From positions 377,506,188 through 377,570,187 of the forward strand of contig CM077116.1 of NCBI GenBank assembly GCA_039619475.1: DNA of 64,000 nucleotides, read 5' to 3'. This document shows positions 37,413 to 50,800 of the stretch, piece by piece. Position numbers and translations under genes: made by a program. The notes under the pieces were generated by a model. It made no database searches, had not been told where the DNA came from, and saw only the letters and a program-made list of their open reading frames with translations. The stretch is from Icerya purchasi. Taxonomy: Eukaryota; Arthropoda; Insecta; Hemiptera; Monophlebidae. Within the stretch, counting starts at the first letter, position 1; every line of letters begins with the position of its first letter.

Positions 37413-40400
37413 ATACAACAGTTAAAAAAACTGTTTTGAAATGTCTATTTTTTCATGCCACCAAGTACTCTTAATCGCTTAAAAGAAAATAACATTTAAA
37501 AATACCGCCTAAAGTTGTTATATATTTGGGGTAAAATATTTGTTGTCTACGAAAAGCTGTGACCTCTACCTGGTTGTAATTTTAGCAGCGATAATTTAAA
37601 ATCCTCACTTTTTATATTGTACGTCTTCACTGTATAAACAGAAGAGATCAATGCTTATAATCAAATAGTAGTAAAAAATGTTAATATATGGAATAATTTA
37701 GAAATACATATTTAGAGGACGCTTCGTTAATTAACAATTCTACGTTACAAATGCATATTAAAGACTTCTGAATTACAAATTAAGATTAACGAAATGCACC
37801 AATATCGAACAGTACAGACTTTATAAAGCTTACCTACTAAAACAAAAAGATAACATTAATAATTTCTATTTCATACCTCCGTACATGTTTTTGTCATTTA
37901 TGTAGTGCTTAACGACATTTTCAAAATCCTTATGAATAACAGAAATTTTAATCAGATTATCCATATCACCGTAGCTTGCCAATAATTTATAAACAGTTTC
38001 TTTGTTAGCTTTAATACATGCCTGAAAAATAAACGAAATGTTAGAATCAGTTCTGTGAATTTACCTCTCACAATACACACCGATCAATTATAACTATACT
38101 CTGGCTAGAGCGCTTGGTTTCCGTTTCGAAAGTCTCGGGTTCGATCCCGGGCAATGACAGAGGGTCACCCTCTTTCGGGCGCGACTCTATCGGGCGCAGC
38201 CTCTTTCGGGCGCAGGCGAGCTCAGACCTTTTTACAGACCACCTACGGTGATTTTCAGGTATCATGCGTTAAACGTTAACATCTGTGTTAGTGAGAAACA
38301 CGAATTACCAAATACTGCTATCAGAAATTCCGTTCAAAAAATACCGTTCTTCGTTAACGATTTAGTTTTTCCGCACGTATAGCATATTTTTATATATGCA
38401 TATATATATAATCAAAAAACACATATTTTACATGATTTTGTTTAGCTATTCGCTTTTTTTAAATATTTTCTATTTTTTTTTTTTTTTGAAATAACGACTT
38501 CAGCGTGAAATACTCATAAACAAACTTTCGCGATGTAAATTTAAGAGTTCTGTTAGCAATGGTGACACGAAACGGACGACAATTATTAATATTAATTATC
38601 GGTCAAATGGATTGTCGGTTTTCTTCATTTTCTTTTTTTTTTGCTAACGTATAGAGTCAACCGTATATAAAAAATTACAAACTATCAACTCTACGCCATT
38701 TAAAGTGTAACATAACTGGATTGAATTTGCTTCTGATACATATTCCTTATATTATCTTTCTTTCTTATTAGTATCTAGCAAATTTATTTGAGAATACGTT
38801 TATTGAAGTTTTTTCTGTTAATTGTATATTTAATTCCTTGACGATCCAACCCTGGTTTCAAAGAAATATCGAAAATGATAAACAACGGCGCAAAAATGTT
38901 TAAACATAAACACATTTATGTTAATACTGGGCGAGAAATATATACGAGATTTCAGATTAAAAATTAAATATCTTTGTTTTGAATTTAATATTATGTAAAT
39001 GTAAATTATGGTAATCTTTAAATTAACTCACAGAATGTTCAGTATATGAAACATCAAGTCGGCTAACTTCTCCTTTTTTTTTTAGTTCGTTTAGAAAAAT
39101 TTTCAATCTTCAAAACACTGGACTAATATTTAAAAATTTTAATAAAACCAATAAGCAAGAAGCTTTTCTTGTTTTGTCTAATAATAAAGCGAGCGGCTCA
39201 TAAAAAAATAATAATAATTAGAAAAATCGACTCGGTAATACTTGATGCGTGTTTTGTAAGGAAAAAGAAAAAAGTAAAGAAGTAAGTTGAGAACAAAAGC
39301 GATTAAGTAATTTTCCACTGTGAAATAGTGTTTAATAAAAAAAGGAAGAGAACCGTCAATGGCTACAACCACTTTGTAATTTACACGTTTGTCAGTTACA
39401 AAACGCATTTTAACCGATCTTTTTTCTTCTAAAATTTCGTTTTTTTACTAACTTATCACACTAAATTACAATAATACTTTCTAAATATTGTCAGTTCAGG
39501 TGGGTTGGATTTGAGTAACACAAAGCTTTAAAAGGAATAATTCGCAGGTATTCGTTATTCGAATCATCGTTCTTTTAATTTACATTAAATATTTATAATA
39601 ATAACCTTTTTGTCTTCTGTTTCTCATCACAACGGCTTTCTTTACTAAAGGTTTTTTGGTTTTATTTCGAAAAAAAAAAATTCTTTAGTGACGGTAGTGA
39701 ATAATATGAAAGAAGCTGCTTATCGGTAATGACTGCAAAACCTAAATGAGAATTAACCTTTTTCGACCTCAGTCTTATTTATTTATTTGGTCACGTCAAT
39801 CAAAGACCTTTACCCGGTTTGCATTTCGATACTTATGATGTGTCGTTGCAAATACGAAATTATCCGTAAGCTTGCTTGTTTTCTTTTTGTATTTGCTGAA
39901 CAGAAAAGTCCCGTTGAGGCAAAATGTGATCAAAACAATAAATGAGTAATTGTTAAAATGAGCACGATCGTCTATTTGTTTTTATATAGTTATTTCATTA
40001 ATTTATTCAGAATGATTCGTCAGTTAGCCTTTGTATGTTTGTTTTTATTTTTGTTCGATTCCTTTAGGTTGCTTTTTTAGATTTAACTTTATTGGCCTAA
40101 AAGTAAAACGCACAAAAGGAAAAAAATGTTTAATATTTATGAAAAAATGAACTTGCTCCTGCGTGCATGTTTTATAGTAAACGAAAACATAAAATGTCGC
40201 ATGAAGTAGACATGAAAGAAAGAAGAGGATAAATTCTGAACATATTTATAAAAAAAATAATATTCTAGTCCGTCGTTTTTTTTGTTTCTTTTACACAACT
40301 GTGCGAATATGAAACTGAGCCTGTTAAATTAGCTTACAGCATACTACACAAATTACAATGTTTGGTCGTTTAGTAATAACTGAAATTTTCAAAAACCACA

Positions 40401-43400
40401 AAAATTGGAACAATATCCTCATTATTCTTCGATAAGGAATCAATCTTTCTTATATGAAATGGATACAGTTTTATAATAAATAATTTTCGGAAACAACTGT
40501 GTTTTAAAAAGATATTTGTTCGTTTAACGGTTCAATAAACGTTCCTCAAATAAATTTGCTAAATACGAATAAAAAAGAAAGATAATATAAGGAATATGTA
40601 TCAGAAGCAAATTCAATCCAGTTATGTTACACTTAAAATGACATAGAGTTGATAGTTTGTAATTTTTTAAATACGGTTGACTATACGTTAGCAAAAAAAA
40701 AAAAATTGAAGAAACCCGACAATGCATTTGACCGATTATTAATATTAATAATTTTCGTCCGTTTCGTATCACTATTGCCAACAGAACTCTTAAATTTACA
40801 TCGCGAAAGTCTGTTTATGAGTATTTCACGCTGAAGTCGTTATTTCAAAAAAAAAAAAAAAATAGAAAATATTTAAAAAAAGCGAATAGCTAAACAAAAT
40901 CATGTAAAATATGTGTTTTTTGATTATATATGCATATATAAAAATATGCTATACATGCGGAAAAACTAAATCGTTAACGAAGAACGGTATTTTTTGAACG
41001 GAATTTCTGATAGCAGTATTTGGTAATTCGTGTTTCTCACTAACACAGATGTTAACGTTTAACGCATGATACCTGAAAATCACCGTAGGTGGTCTGTAAA
41101 AAGGTCTGAGCTCGCCTGCGCCCGATAGAGTCTGCACCCGAAAGAGCGGTCCCCATGACAGAATATGTGCTCTAGTTAGTATACAGCAGTATTGGGCTGC
41201 ATTTGTATATTGATAAATCAAGCGACTATAGTCAGTTCCAAATGGAGTCGTGCGTGTGCGCTAGTGTCGCATAAAAATATTCAGCCGGCAAAGAACTGCA
41301 CCTCAACGCGAGTAGGCCAGTTGTCTTGGTTCGCCTCGGCAATGATAACCTTTCTCACGTTGATCGGTAGTACGAGGAAGCTAGGGTGCGCTCCGGCTTA
41401 CGTGCTTCCCAATTGCGCCGCTAATTTATCTAATTCTCCTACGAATTAAGAGATAATCTCATACTCGTAATCAAGAGAGAATAGTAGAAATATTCTGCGA
41501 CATTTATATTGATACGGATTCGGTATTTACCTGGCGCGATGATGTCGAGCTAGGAATTATTCTCTGATTAAAATCATTAATTTTTGATCTCTCGACATCA
41601 ATTCTATTATTCATTGTCGTCAGAGAATACGGCCAGGACACTTACACGGCCGAATATGTAATTTCTGATTTTCGTCGGATTTCTCGACACGTGTAGTGTG
41701 GTAAGGGGTTGTGTAAGTGTCCTGGTGTGTGCAATCTGCGACAGCAGGATAGCGTCATCGGCCGCGTGAGCCGTGAGAGAAGACTAGCGCTGTAACGGCA
41801 ATGTATGATTGATAAGGATTTCGCTAATGTACCGTTAATCGTATTATATATCGATTTAGCTAGATAAAGAGGCCAGTGAGTTACCATATTATTAGCGAGT
41901 CAGCGCAACGCTGTATGTTGCTTTTATCCTAGTCGCTGTTTATTAACGAAAATACGGATGCCATATCGTTCGCATACCGTTCTTTTCCACTTTATTAATT
42001 TTTTTCTCGTAAAATCCGAGTCGAGACTGGTTTTACACGTACGTGAATTTTTATATATTTTTTCTTTCGTGTCGATAAATTTGGTAAAATATACGTGTTA
42101 CCACCACAGTGATTGCGTCGATAATTTTAGCGATTTCAACACGTGCTGGTAAATCATCCGTGAAATTTCCCGGTCGGGAAGAGGTGCTTCGGCACGAAAT
42201 ATTAGTTTTTTACTATCCTGGTCGACGGTGGCTGGTGATTTGTTTTTTAAATAGCTGTCATTAAAGTCTGAGGCTCTGCCGAGATGAGCTATTACGTGTG
42301 GCACTAGAGGTGTCATTGGCGCCCGTGGGTTCGTGTTTTTTTTTTTGAAAAGGTTTTCTTTCTTCCGTTAAATTAAAGAAAAATCTTGTAGAGGTACCCT
42401 ATCTCAATGCCGTTCAACTTTTTCAAAATATTGGCTCTCGGAAGTAGGGTCCGTAAAAAAATCGAAATCAATAACATTGGCTCCCTTAAAAGGAAACCAG
42501 AGAAATATATCGAATCGTAACATTGACGTTCCGAACAGAAGGGACCGAGGAAATCAACACCAGCGGTGAACCTTGATTACGGAGGACAGGACTGGATGGC
42601 AGCATCGGGATAGAAGTGAGCAATAGATAAGTTTTTTTATTTTTCCCGTTGCGTTTTCGTTTTTTCTTGAAAGAATAATAATAATTTTTTTTCTGCTATT
42701 TCGCACGTGTGAATATTCAATTAGGTATTTTTTTCTCTCTCCTCGTTATTAGTTTTTTTTTTTTGTTGTTTTCCCCTCTCGTCCAATCGTAATTTTATTT
42801 CGTAATGTCGAATGAGGAGATAACGCGTATAGTTCCGAGTCGGGGAACGCATCATCGTGAACGTGTGCAAGAGGAGGTGGCTCTGCCACCGGAGGAGGAA
42901 TAGATCGAAGGTGTAGTGGGTGCGGGTCCGACACGGTTATCATATCGATGTTGCAGGCGTTAATTGATGGCCAGAGGGAATTCGACAAGAGAATGGAGAA
43001 AATTTTCGAGAAAAGGGGGAAAAGGTTGATAGAAGCGGGCGAGAAAATCGAGAAAAGTATGGTGAAGCGGGAGGAGAACGATGAGAATGAGGGCCATAAT
43101 GGCAATAATGGTGATAGTAATATTAATAACAATAAAGATGATAATTATTGTAAAAAGACCGATACTAGCGATAATAACGATGATGATAATAGCAATTTAA
43201 ATAACAATGATAATATTATTAATAGTAAGAATGATAATAATAAAGATATTATTAACGATAACTGCAGGGGGAAATTTTTTCTTTACAGTTCAGGGCAATA
43301 TTTGCCAGAATATGACATTTCGAAATATTACATCTCTTACTTACATCTACCTTGAACGCATAAGTTCCGCTACAAAAACAGAACAATATACATGAACTTC

Positions 43401-44859
43401 GGTTTATGCGAGGCTAAAAATTCCTTTAACTAGGGAAAGCTGTTTGTTGGTTTAATGTTACACGTAATTTTGGCGTCCAGTTCAATCACTGCATCTGAGT
43501 ATTTATTTATTTGTTTTTTTTTTTTTTTTGATTATTTATTTTGTAATTTCACTACGAGACAATTGGCATTTGGACTAAAAATCTGCTAAATAATTAACGA
43601 ATTACAAATATGTAGACATTTTTTTGAATAAAAAAATAAACTAAATTAACAATACGCAGGAAATGTAATTTATATAATTATACTAATTACATTTCCCACA
43701 ATTGTTAGTTTAGTCCGTTTTTTCATGTGTAATACAGGAATGGATAGTGCTTTACTGAATATTTTTTCGAATTTCAACATGATTAAAGGATCAACAGTTT
43801 TATAATATAATAATAGTGAGGAAGCATTTTAAACTTAATTGAAATACAATTAGCAATTTTTTTTCATTTATAATTACATAACAACTTCCAAACGCCTGAT
43901 TATGAATGCGGGTTTTTGTAATATATCCTCACATTTTACAACATTAAACATTTAACAAATATATATATATATATATGTAAAAAATAAATTAAATTACCGT
44001 AATATACATTTTTTGTTGTACAAAGAATGTTCCGCAGAACTCGAATGTAGTTTTTTTCACTGCATTCGAAATAATATATTATTTATATTATAATTGTAGT
44101 TTAAAGTAAAAGTTGCAAATTATTTTTTAAAATTACTTCTAGGCGATCTAAATAATAACAGCATTTAGATCAGGTAAAGTCGGTTTGTATGTAGAAGAGA
44201 ATGTTTAAAACAACGCAAATACGTTGTTGTAAATACAAAAAGAATGATACTTACAGACACTTGCGGCATTGACAAGAATTGTTCGAAATCATCTTGAATT
44301 TCCTGATCGGAGCACCAATCGCTTTCTTTACTGTTTCTATATTCAGCTAACTGATTAATATATATTTCTGTTAACCATAGCGCGATCATTGTTATGTGAG
44401 TACTTTGCGTCGGTTCTAACTGTTCCAATTTCTGTTTACAAAATATAACACTGAAATTGTATTTATTTACGATTAAAAAAGTATACATTGTATAAAACTA
44501 GTATACACTATTAAAGCTTATTACGTAGATATTTCAATATCAATATATGATACGATTATACAAAAAGAAATATTGAACAAACCTGTTGGAATAATTGAAA
44601 TTCGAAAAGTATTCAGAGTTGCTTTAAAAAGTAGTTAAATTATGTGTTCATAGTATATTTTTAAAATACATATATCAATTTGAAATAAATAATTTTATAT
44701 TCTTAGTCTAATTTATAGTATTTGCAAAAATAAAATTTGCATTTCAATTTAAAGAGAAAAATTAAGTTTTTTTGTTTTTCCTTCAAAGTTTTATACCTTA
44801 GAGATTCTTATGGCAAAATGTCACTTTATTTAAATAAAAAAAGTATTTACACATACAAG

Positions 44860-44894
<35 letters not shown>

Positions 44895-47800
44895 AGGAAT
44901 TTATTAGAAAAGAAAAAGTGAATTAAGAACAGAAAATAATTTTTTTAATCAACAGCCTAGCAGTTAAGGTACTCGGCTACCGAACCAGATTCGTTCTGGA
45001 TCCTAGTCGCTTTCAGATTTACTCAAACTGAAATAATTGAACATTAGAGACATCTGGGAAAATATCGGCGGCCGGGAAAAAGGAACTGGCTCCCTAATCA
45101 CAAACCAATAACTTCATAACCTCCCACACCTTGCCAAGGGTATGTGACTTACTTTGCTTTTTTAATTTCTTTAAATCTCTCGAACGCTTCTATTTTCTCG
45201 GATTATTTTTCTATCGTCATTTCAGATTTCTTTTTTTTTGTAGTGAGGCAAGTTTTGAACCAGTGACCTTCGTCCTAGTAGCTGTTGAATTTCTACTATT
45301 CGCTTTTAATTTTTTTAATCATAAACATAAAAATTTTTTTTAACAAAAAAAAAAAAAAAAAAAACCAAAAAGATTCTAAATAACTATTTCTAAAGCGGAC
45401 TACTTTATGTTATTAATTATGTAAAAAAAGACAGAAACAAAGTAAATCATATTACCTTCATCAAATATAGCTTCAAAGCATTAAATTCGGAAACTTGTAA
45501 AAACTTCAAGGCTATTTCTTCAAAGGAACATTGCATACTGGAATATAATTCAGCACTTTCTTCATACCTTTTGAAATGTTGATTAATCGTTAAATAAAAT
45601 CCATGTGAGGAAAACCAAACAAAAATTACAAAGTAAATTCATTGTTAGTTTACTGACTTCGCATTACCTTTTTCGCGTAGAAAATTACAGTGTGCCAAAA
45701 TATAATTAAGTATTTCGGGTTGACTTTTGTTACCGGAAGTAAATACATACATCTTGTTTAATGTAAATTCATACTAAAAAAAGATATCTTTAATTCAAAT
45801 ATTCAAGTTTTTGTAAAAATGCAAAATTTATCTTATTATTTCGATCTGTTTTAGATTAATCAAATTAAAGGGGAAAAAATGAAATACAAGTACTGTGAGA
45901 TATTAAGTAAATATATAGTAACGAAATTATTATTGGGTGAACGTTATTGTTATAATTCTGTTCAAAATAACGATTTAATATTACTTTAAAATTCCTTACG
46001 AAATAAAGTTAAATACCATTAAGATGTTGTTGACGACGAAGCAAAGCTCAATTATCAAGTATAATAATCCTTTAATATTCGTGAAAGTTACGTTTTGGAT
46101 TATACTGGAATAGCAAAAACGAAAGTTATATTACACGAGATCACGAATTATAACCGAGGAAATGTAAAAAAAATTAGTTTGCACAAGTACTAAAGTGTAA
46201 TATAAACAATAAAACATAAGAGATATATAAATCTTATCTAATATACCTTATATATAAAAATGAAATAACCGTATGTTTGTAACCGCAAAATTCGAAAAGT
46301 AGTGGATGGATTGACCTGAAATTTTTACGCAACGTTGCATTTCTATGTAAGAGTGTTTGTATATATACTTTTTTTCCCCTAGGTTCCCTCGGGAACGGGA
46401 AATTCTAAGCGTTTCGAAAAATAATTTAAGTGGCACGATCTATGATTTGTTTTCGGCATTATAGAGAGGAATTGCAAAAAAACGTATCGTGGCTGTATAT
46501 GAGGGATGATGTATAATTGCATAAGTGTGTGTAAATACAAATACGCGGCGACAGTTTCGGATCAGGGACGAGATGAATGAGAAAGAACATATATGGATGT
46601 GAGAGGGTACGTTGCAACAGGTTTCACTGTTTCATTTGTTTCAATTAATGACACACTGACACAGTCGGGGAATAAACTGTGTTGACAGTGATACACTAGC
46701 CATCACTATTGTGTACATTGTCTTTTTCCAAAGCATTCGTCATTTTTTCAATAGTTTTATTTTATTTAAATGCGCATAGTAAAATAAAATATGTAACACA
46801 TCAATAATAAATTAAATGAATAAAGTATACCATATTTGAAAAATCGGGTTAATAAATTTGTATAAAAAAAATAAATTATGGAGAAAATGTAACGGAGAGG
46901 AAAAATTAATTGAAAAATACGTGATACGAATGATTGAAATAACAAAATAAAATTAAAATGGAGATGAAAAAATAAAATTGTGACGTAAAATAAATAAGCC
47001 TAATTTAAATTATCGGAGAATGCATGGAATTAAAACGACATATAATCAAATCACTTCTCATTAAAATATAAATAAATTATTCACCTTTGAATTTGCATGT
47101 ATCTATTTAAATGATATTTCTGTAGATGTATACTCTGCCTATAGATTGTAATTATCTGAAGGGATACACATTAGATAAAGTAACATAACATATAGCCGGA
47201 AAATATAAATATGTATTTTTTTTTTTTTAATTTCAACGCGATTGCTTGAATGTTTTTAAAATAAGCAAAAATCAAAAAAGAGATCGTAACAGGATTAATT
47301 TTAGAATTCAGTTTCATAAATTATATATGTAAACGTATATGTATGTAGATGAGTGCACAACGGCTCACAACAAGTCATTGGAAGCATTAGACACCATACA
47401 TTGAAAGACTTGCGAAATAATCAGGTTCCATTTGGTGGAGCATTGGTGTTACTATCCGGTGACTTCAGGAAAACGCTTCCAATGATTCCCGCTCAACACC
47501 AGCTGATGAATCGCATGTTTGCTTAAAATATTCAACTTTTTGGATGACAGTAAAAAAAATTCATTTAACAACGAATATCAGAGCTCAACTTCAAAACGAT
47601 GTGTTTAAAATTAAAACTGATTTACAAATATTTACAGACAAAAGTGCGGTTAAAATGAAAATAAATCAGGAATTCTATTTTTTTTCTTCTACTAACAATT
47701 AGATCGAGTACTTGGAAAAGAATATTTACATTATTGTTTTCATTTGTGCCCATAAAGGGGCGGTGTTTTTTCACATTGTTGAGGAGGTCGAATCAACCAG

Positions 47801-50800
47801 AAGAAAAAATTTTATAAAATAATCTTCCGCTTTATAGAAATTTTCAGACGGAATCACGTCTATGTTTAAAATTTAATTGTCTTTACTATTCGAATTTAGG
47901 ACGAATGTTTTGCCAATTAAGCCGTGGTAAAGTTTCGTTATTTTGTTTGCCGCTTTTATATTTAAGAGTATTAATGGAATGTTTCCGACTGGGTTTTGAA
48001 TGAAATTTTCAGTAAGCGCAGATCCTCCTTCCTCGTTTACATTTCTTGTACACAAATTCTACTAAGAAGTCTTGCAGCTGTATTTGCAGAGCCTTAAATT
48101 TTTTCGTCAGTATTTGTCGAAATAGTGAGGGTACTTACTGAACTTTTAATAACCTCGGATCAATGCCCACGTTTTTATTGTTGCTGGACAACAACTTTTG
48201 TCGATTTAAATTTAATTACAAAATTAACGAGGCTTATGCTAAAAGTTTTTCAGCATTTCGTTACATCTAGAATAAAATAGTTTTCTGTTGCTTTCAGAAC
48301 AGACTTGAAAACCGTTGGTGCAAATTCAAGTAATAAACTTTTTGATCGGGATACATCGTAAATAAGCGAAACCTACGACAGTCATTTTCACAGAATAGAA
48401 GGTTTACTGTATTTTAGGCGACCGTTGTGATTACTGAGTGGCTAGACCAGTCGGACTATCAAACTAGGGTACTGAGTTCTGGATTTGGCGGCGACAAGTA
48501 AAAATTAATTAAAAACAAAAATAATCGTAAACAGTCGCGCGTAAAGTAATAAAAAACAACCGCGCGTACAATCATACACGCGCTGGTTACTGCATAGACA
48601 TACACATTTAAACTATACTTAAAAAACGATAAAGCAAACATTTTAAAATTAGTCCTTAAAGGTGCAAGTTAGGTGGAAAAGAAAACAAACAGGCGCTTAA
48701 TTTCAAATAGAGTTTTGTATACGACACTTGCACTGCATATAAAATTACTTTGGTTATTATTTAAATCTCTACAACAATAATTTTACTAATAGGTGATAAT
48801 CAGAACGAAATAGTCTTTTCTTTCTTTTTTTTTTTTTCTTTAATTTTTTGGGCTCGTCAATTGGCAACCTTTACCCAAAAACAATTAGAAAAGGAAGGAG
48901 TCAATTATATCTTAATACAGTCCGATATTGTTAGGAGAAAGGAACAAATAATAGGAACAATGTGTGGACAGGGAAACGATGAAATATAAGAGGCGCAATA
49001 TGGAGTAGGAAGAAAAAAGAACAATTGTTAGAGAAAGAGTAAACGTACATATCCGACCAAAACCTAAGATGAAAAACTTTTCGCAGCGGAAGGAGATTAG
49101 ACGATGGGACTCATTTAAAGAAGAAGTGAGAAGGGGTAGCACCCCGAACCAAGGAGTCTGCCGCTTTATTACCGAAGATACTCGAATGACTAGGAACCCA
49201 CAGTAAATATCAATATAAATGGAATAAAGGGAAGAAAGAACGTGGATAAGTGAGCTTATGCAAGTATGATAAAATCACAGGAATGATCAGGTAGAGGAAA
49301 TAAATTGAAGGTCGGACATGGACTCTGATATAATTGAAAATTTAAAAGAAAGGTGATTTGAGGAAATGAAAATAATGGAACGTAAGATAAAATCATTAAT
49401 TCGTTTATGGATATGGAATAGAAAGGAGGTAGGCGAAAAGATTCTGAAAAGCCAAAATCTGGGAGGATAAAAGAGGCACCGACACCATCCGGCCTCTTTG
49501 AACCACCCGCAAACACGGTTAGATTCGAAGGAAATCGAGAATTAATAGCACTGTAGAATTCCTGTCTAATTAGGGCCTGTGGAAGAAATTCGGAGAGCGT
49601 AGGTATAGTAAACATTTTATAAAGATGTTCGGTGAAATTAAAAAAGAAATAAGGGAGAACTGAGCCGAAGGTAGATGAGGGATAAACTAGGGATTTTATT
49701 AGGTGTGAAATGCCAGTTTCTAAAAATGGAAAGATAGGAATGGATATAGAGGACATGAGTGGAAGATGCTTAGCAAAGAAAATGATAGCCCAAATAAGAT
49801 CTACGAATAGAAAGGAGCGGTGTATTAGATTCGGCAAGGACTACTGGAACTGGAGAGTATTTAAGAACACCAAAGCATAGACGAAGGCAAGAATTTTGGA
49901 CTACATCCAATTTATAGAGTCGGGTCTTACTTACAATTAGAGGCACAACCATAGAGAAATGAACAGTAATCAAATTTTAAGCGGATGATGAATTTATATA
50001 GAGAAATAAGGACATAAGGATCGCCACCTCATTTGGTTGGAGTTAAGGCATTCAGCAGGTTTAGACTTTTGGTTGCTGAAGAGGAAAGATACTTGATGTG
50101 TTTGGAGAAAGATAACCGACTGTCAAGGAAGGTACCGAGATAACAAAAACGATTAACACGAGAAAGAAGTGTATTTGCTAGGGGACCGATGGACAGACAA
50201 ACTGTACTACTGATTGAAGCAATTGGGCTTTCTCTCGTAAATATTTATTTGTAGTTTTTATTTATACAGCGCACATAGATATTTTTTTCCCGTTTCTTTT
50301 TATTTTTCATTTTTTATTTCAATTTACTATTATTTTATTTTTACAATGAAATTTGATGTGGATTAACTAAAATAAAAGTTTTTTGTGAATAAAAATTTTT
50401 CTGTCAAACTAGAAAAATCGTATGAACGATAATGTGATCTTTTTTATTTTATAAAATTGCTTATTTATCTTTTTTATTATTTTTTCTTTTTTAGTGTAAT
50501 TACAAACGAACATTTTACGTTTAAACTTTTGAACTTTATAACCTATAAGTTACTTATAATATGTGAACATATTTGTTGAATTGACTCTCATTTTCGTCCT
50601 CTTTGTTCTATTTTTCTTTGTATATTATCCTCTTTGTAGGAATTCATTTTCAAATAGCTAGTCGTGAATTATATTTGTAAACTACATTCTGCTAAGAATT
50701 TCTATTTATTGTTTTTTTAATCGAAACGAAATGAAAAGAAAAAAAAAAGAAAATATCGTCACAACACGAACAGTATGTAGAATTGACTAAACATGTTTGG

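Noticed and set aside
38096..38150. A true tRNA gene
   Set aside because: The B box is good but no cloverleaf with acceptor stem pairing or proper anticodon arm can be drawn; it sits at a repeat tip.
42749..43132. 127-codon minus-strand open frame rich in Leu, Ser and Pro
   Set aside because: It is antisense to the gag-like fragment, which sits in the expected place after the primer site; the Ser/Phe/Leu bias is what antisense of a Glu/Lys-rich frame gives.
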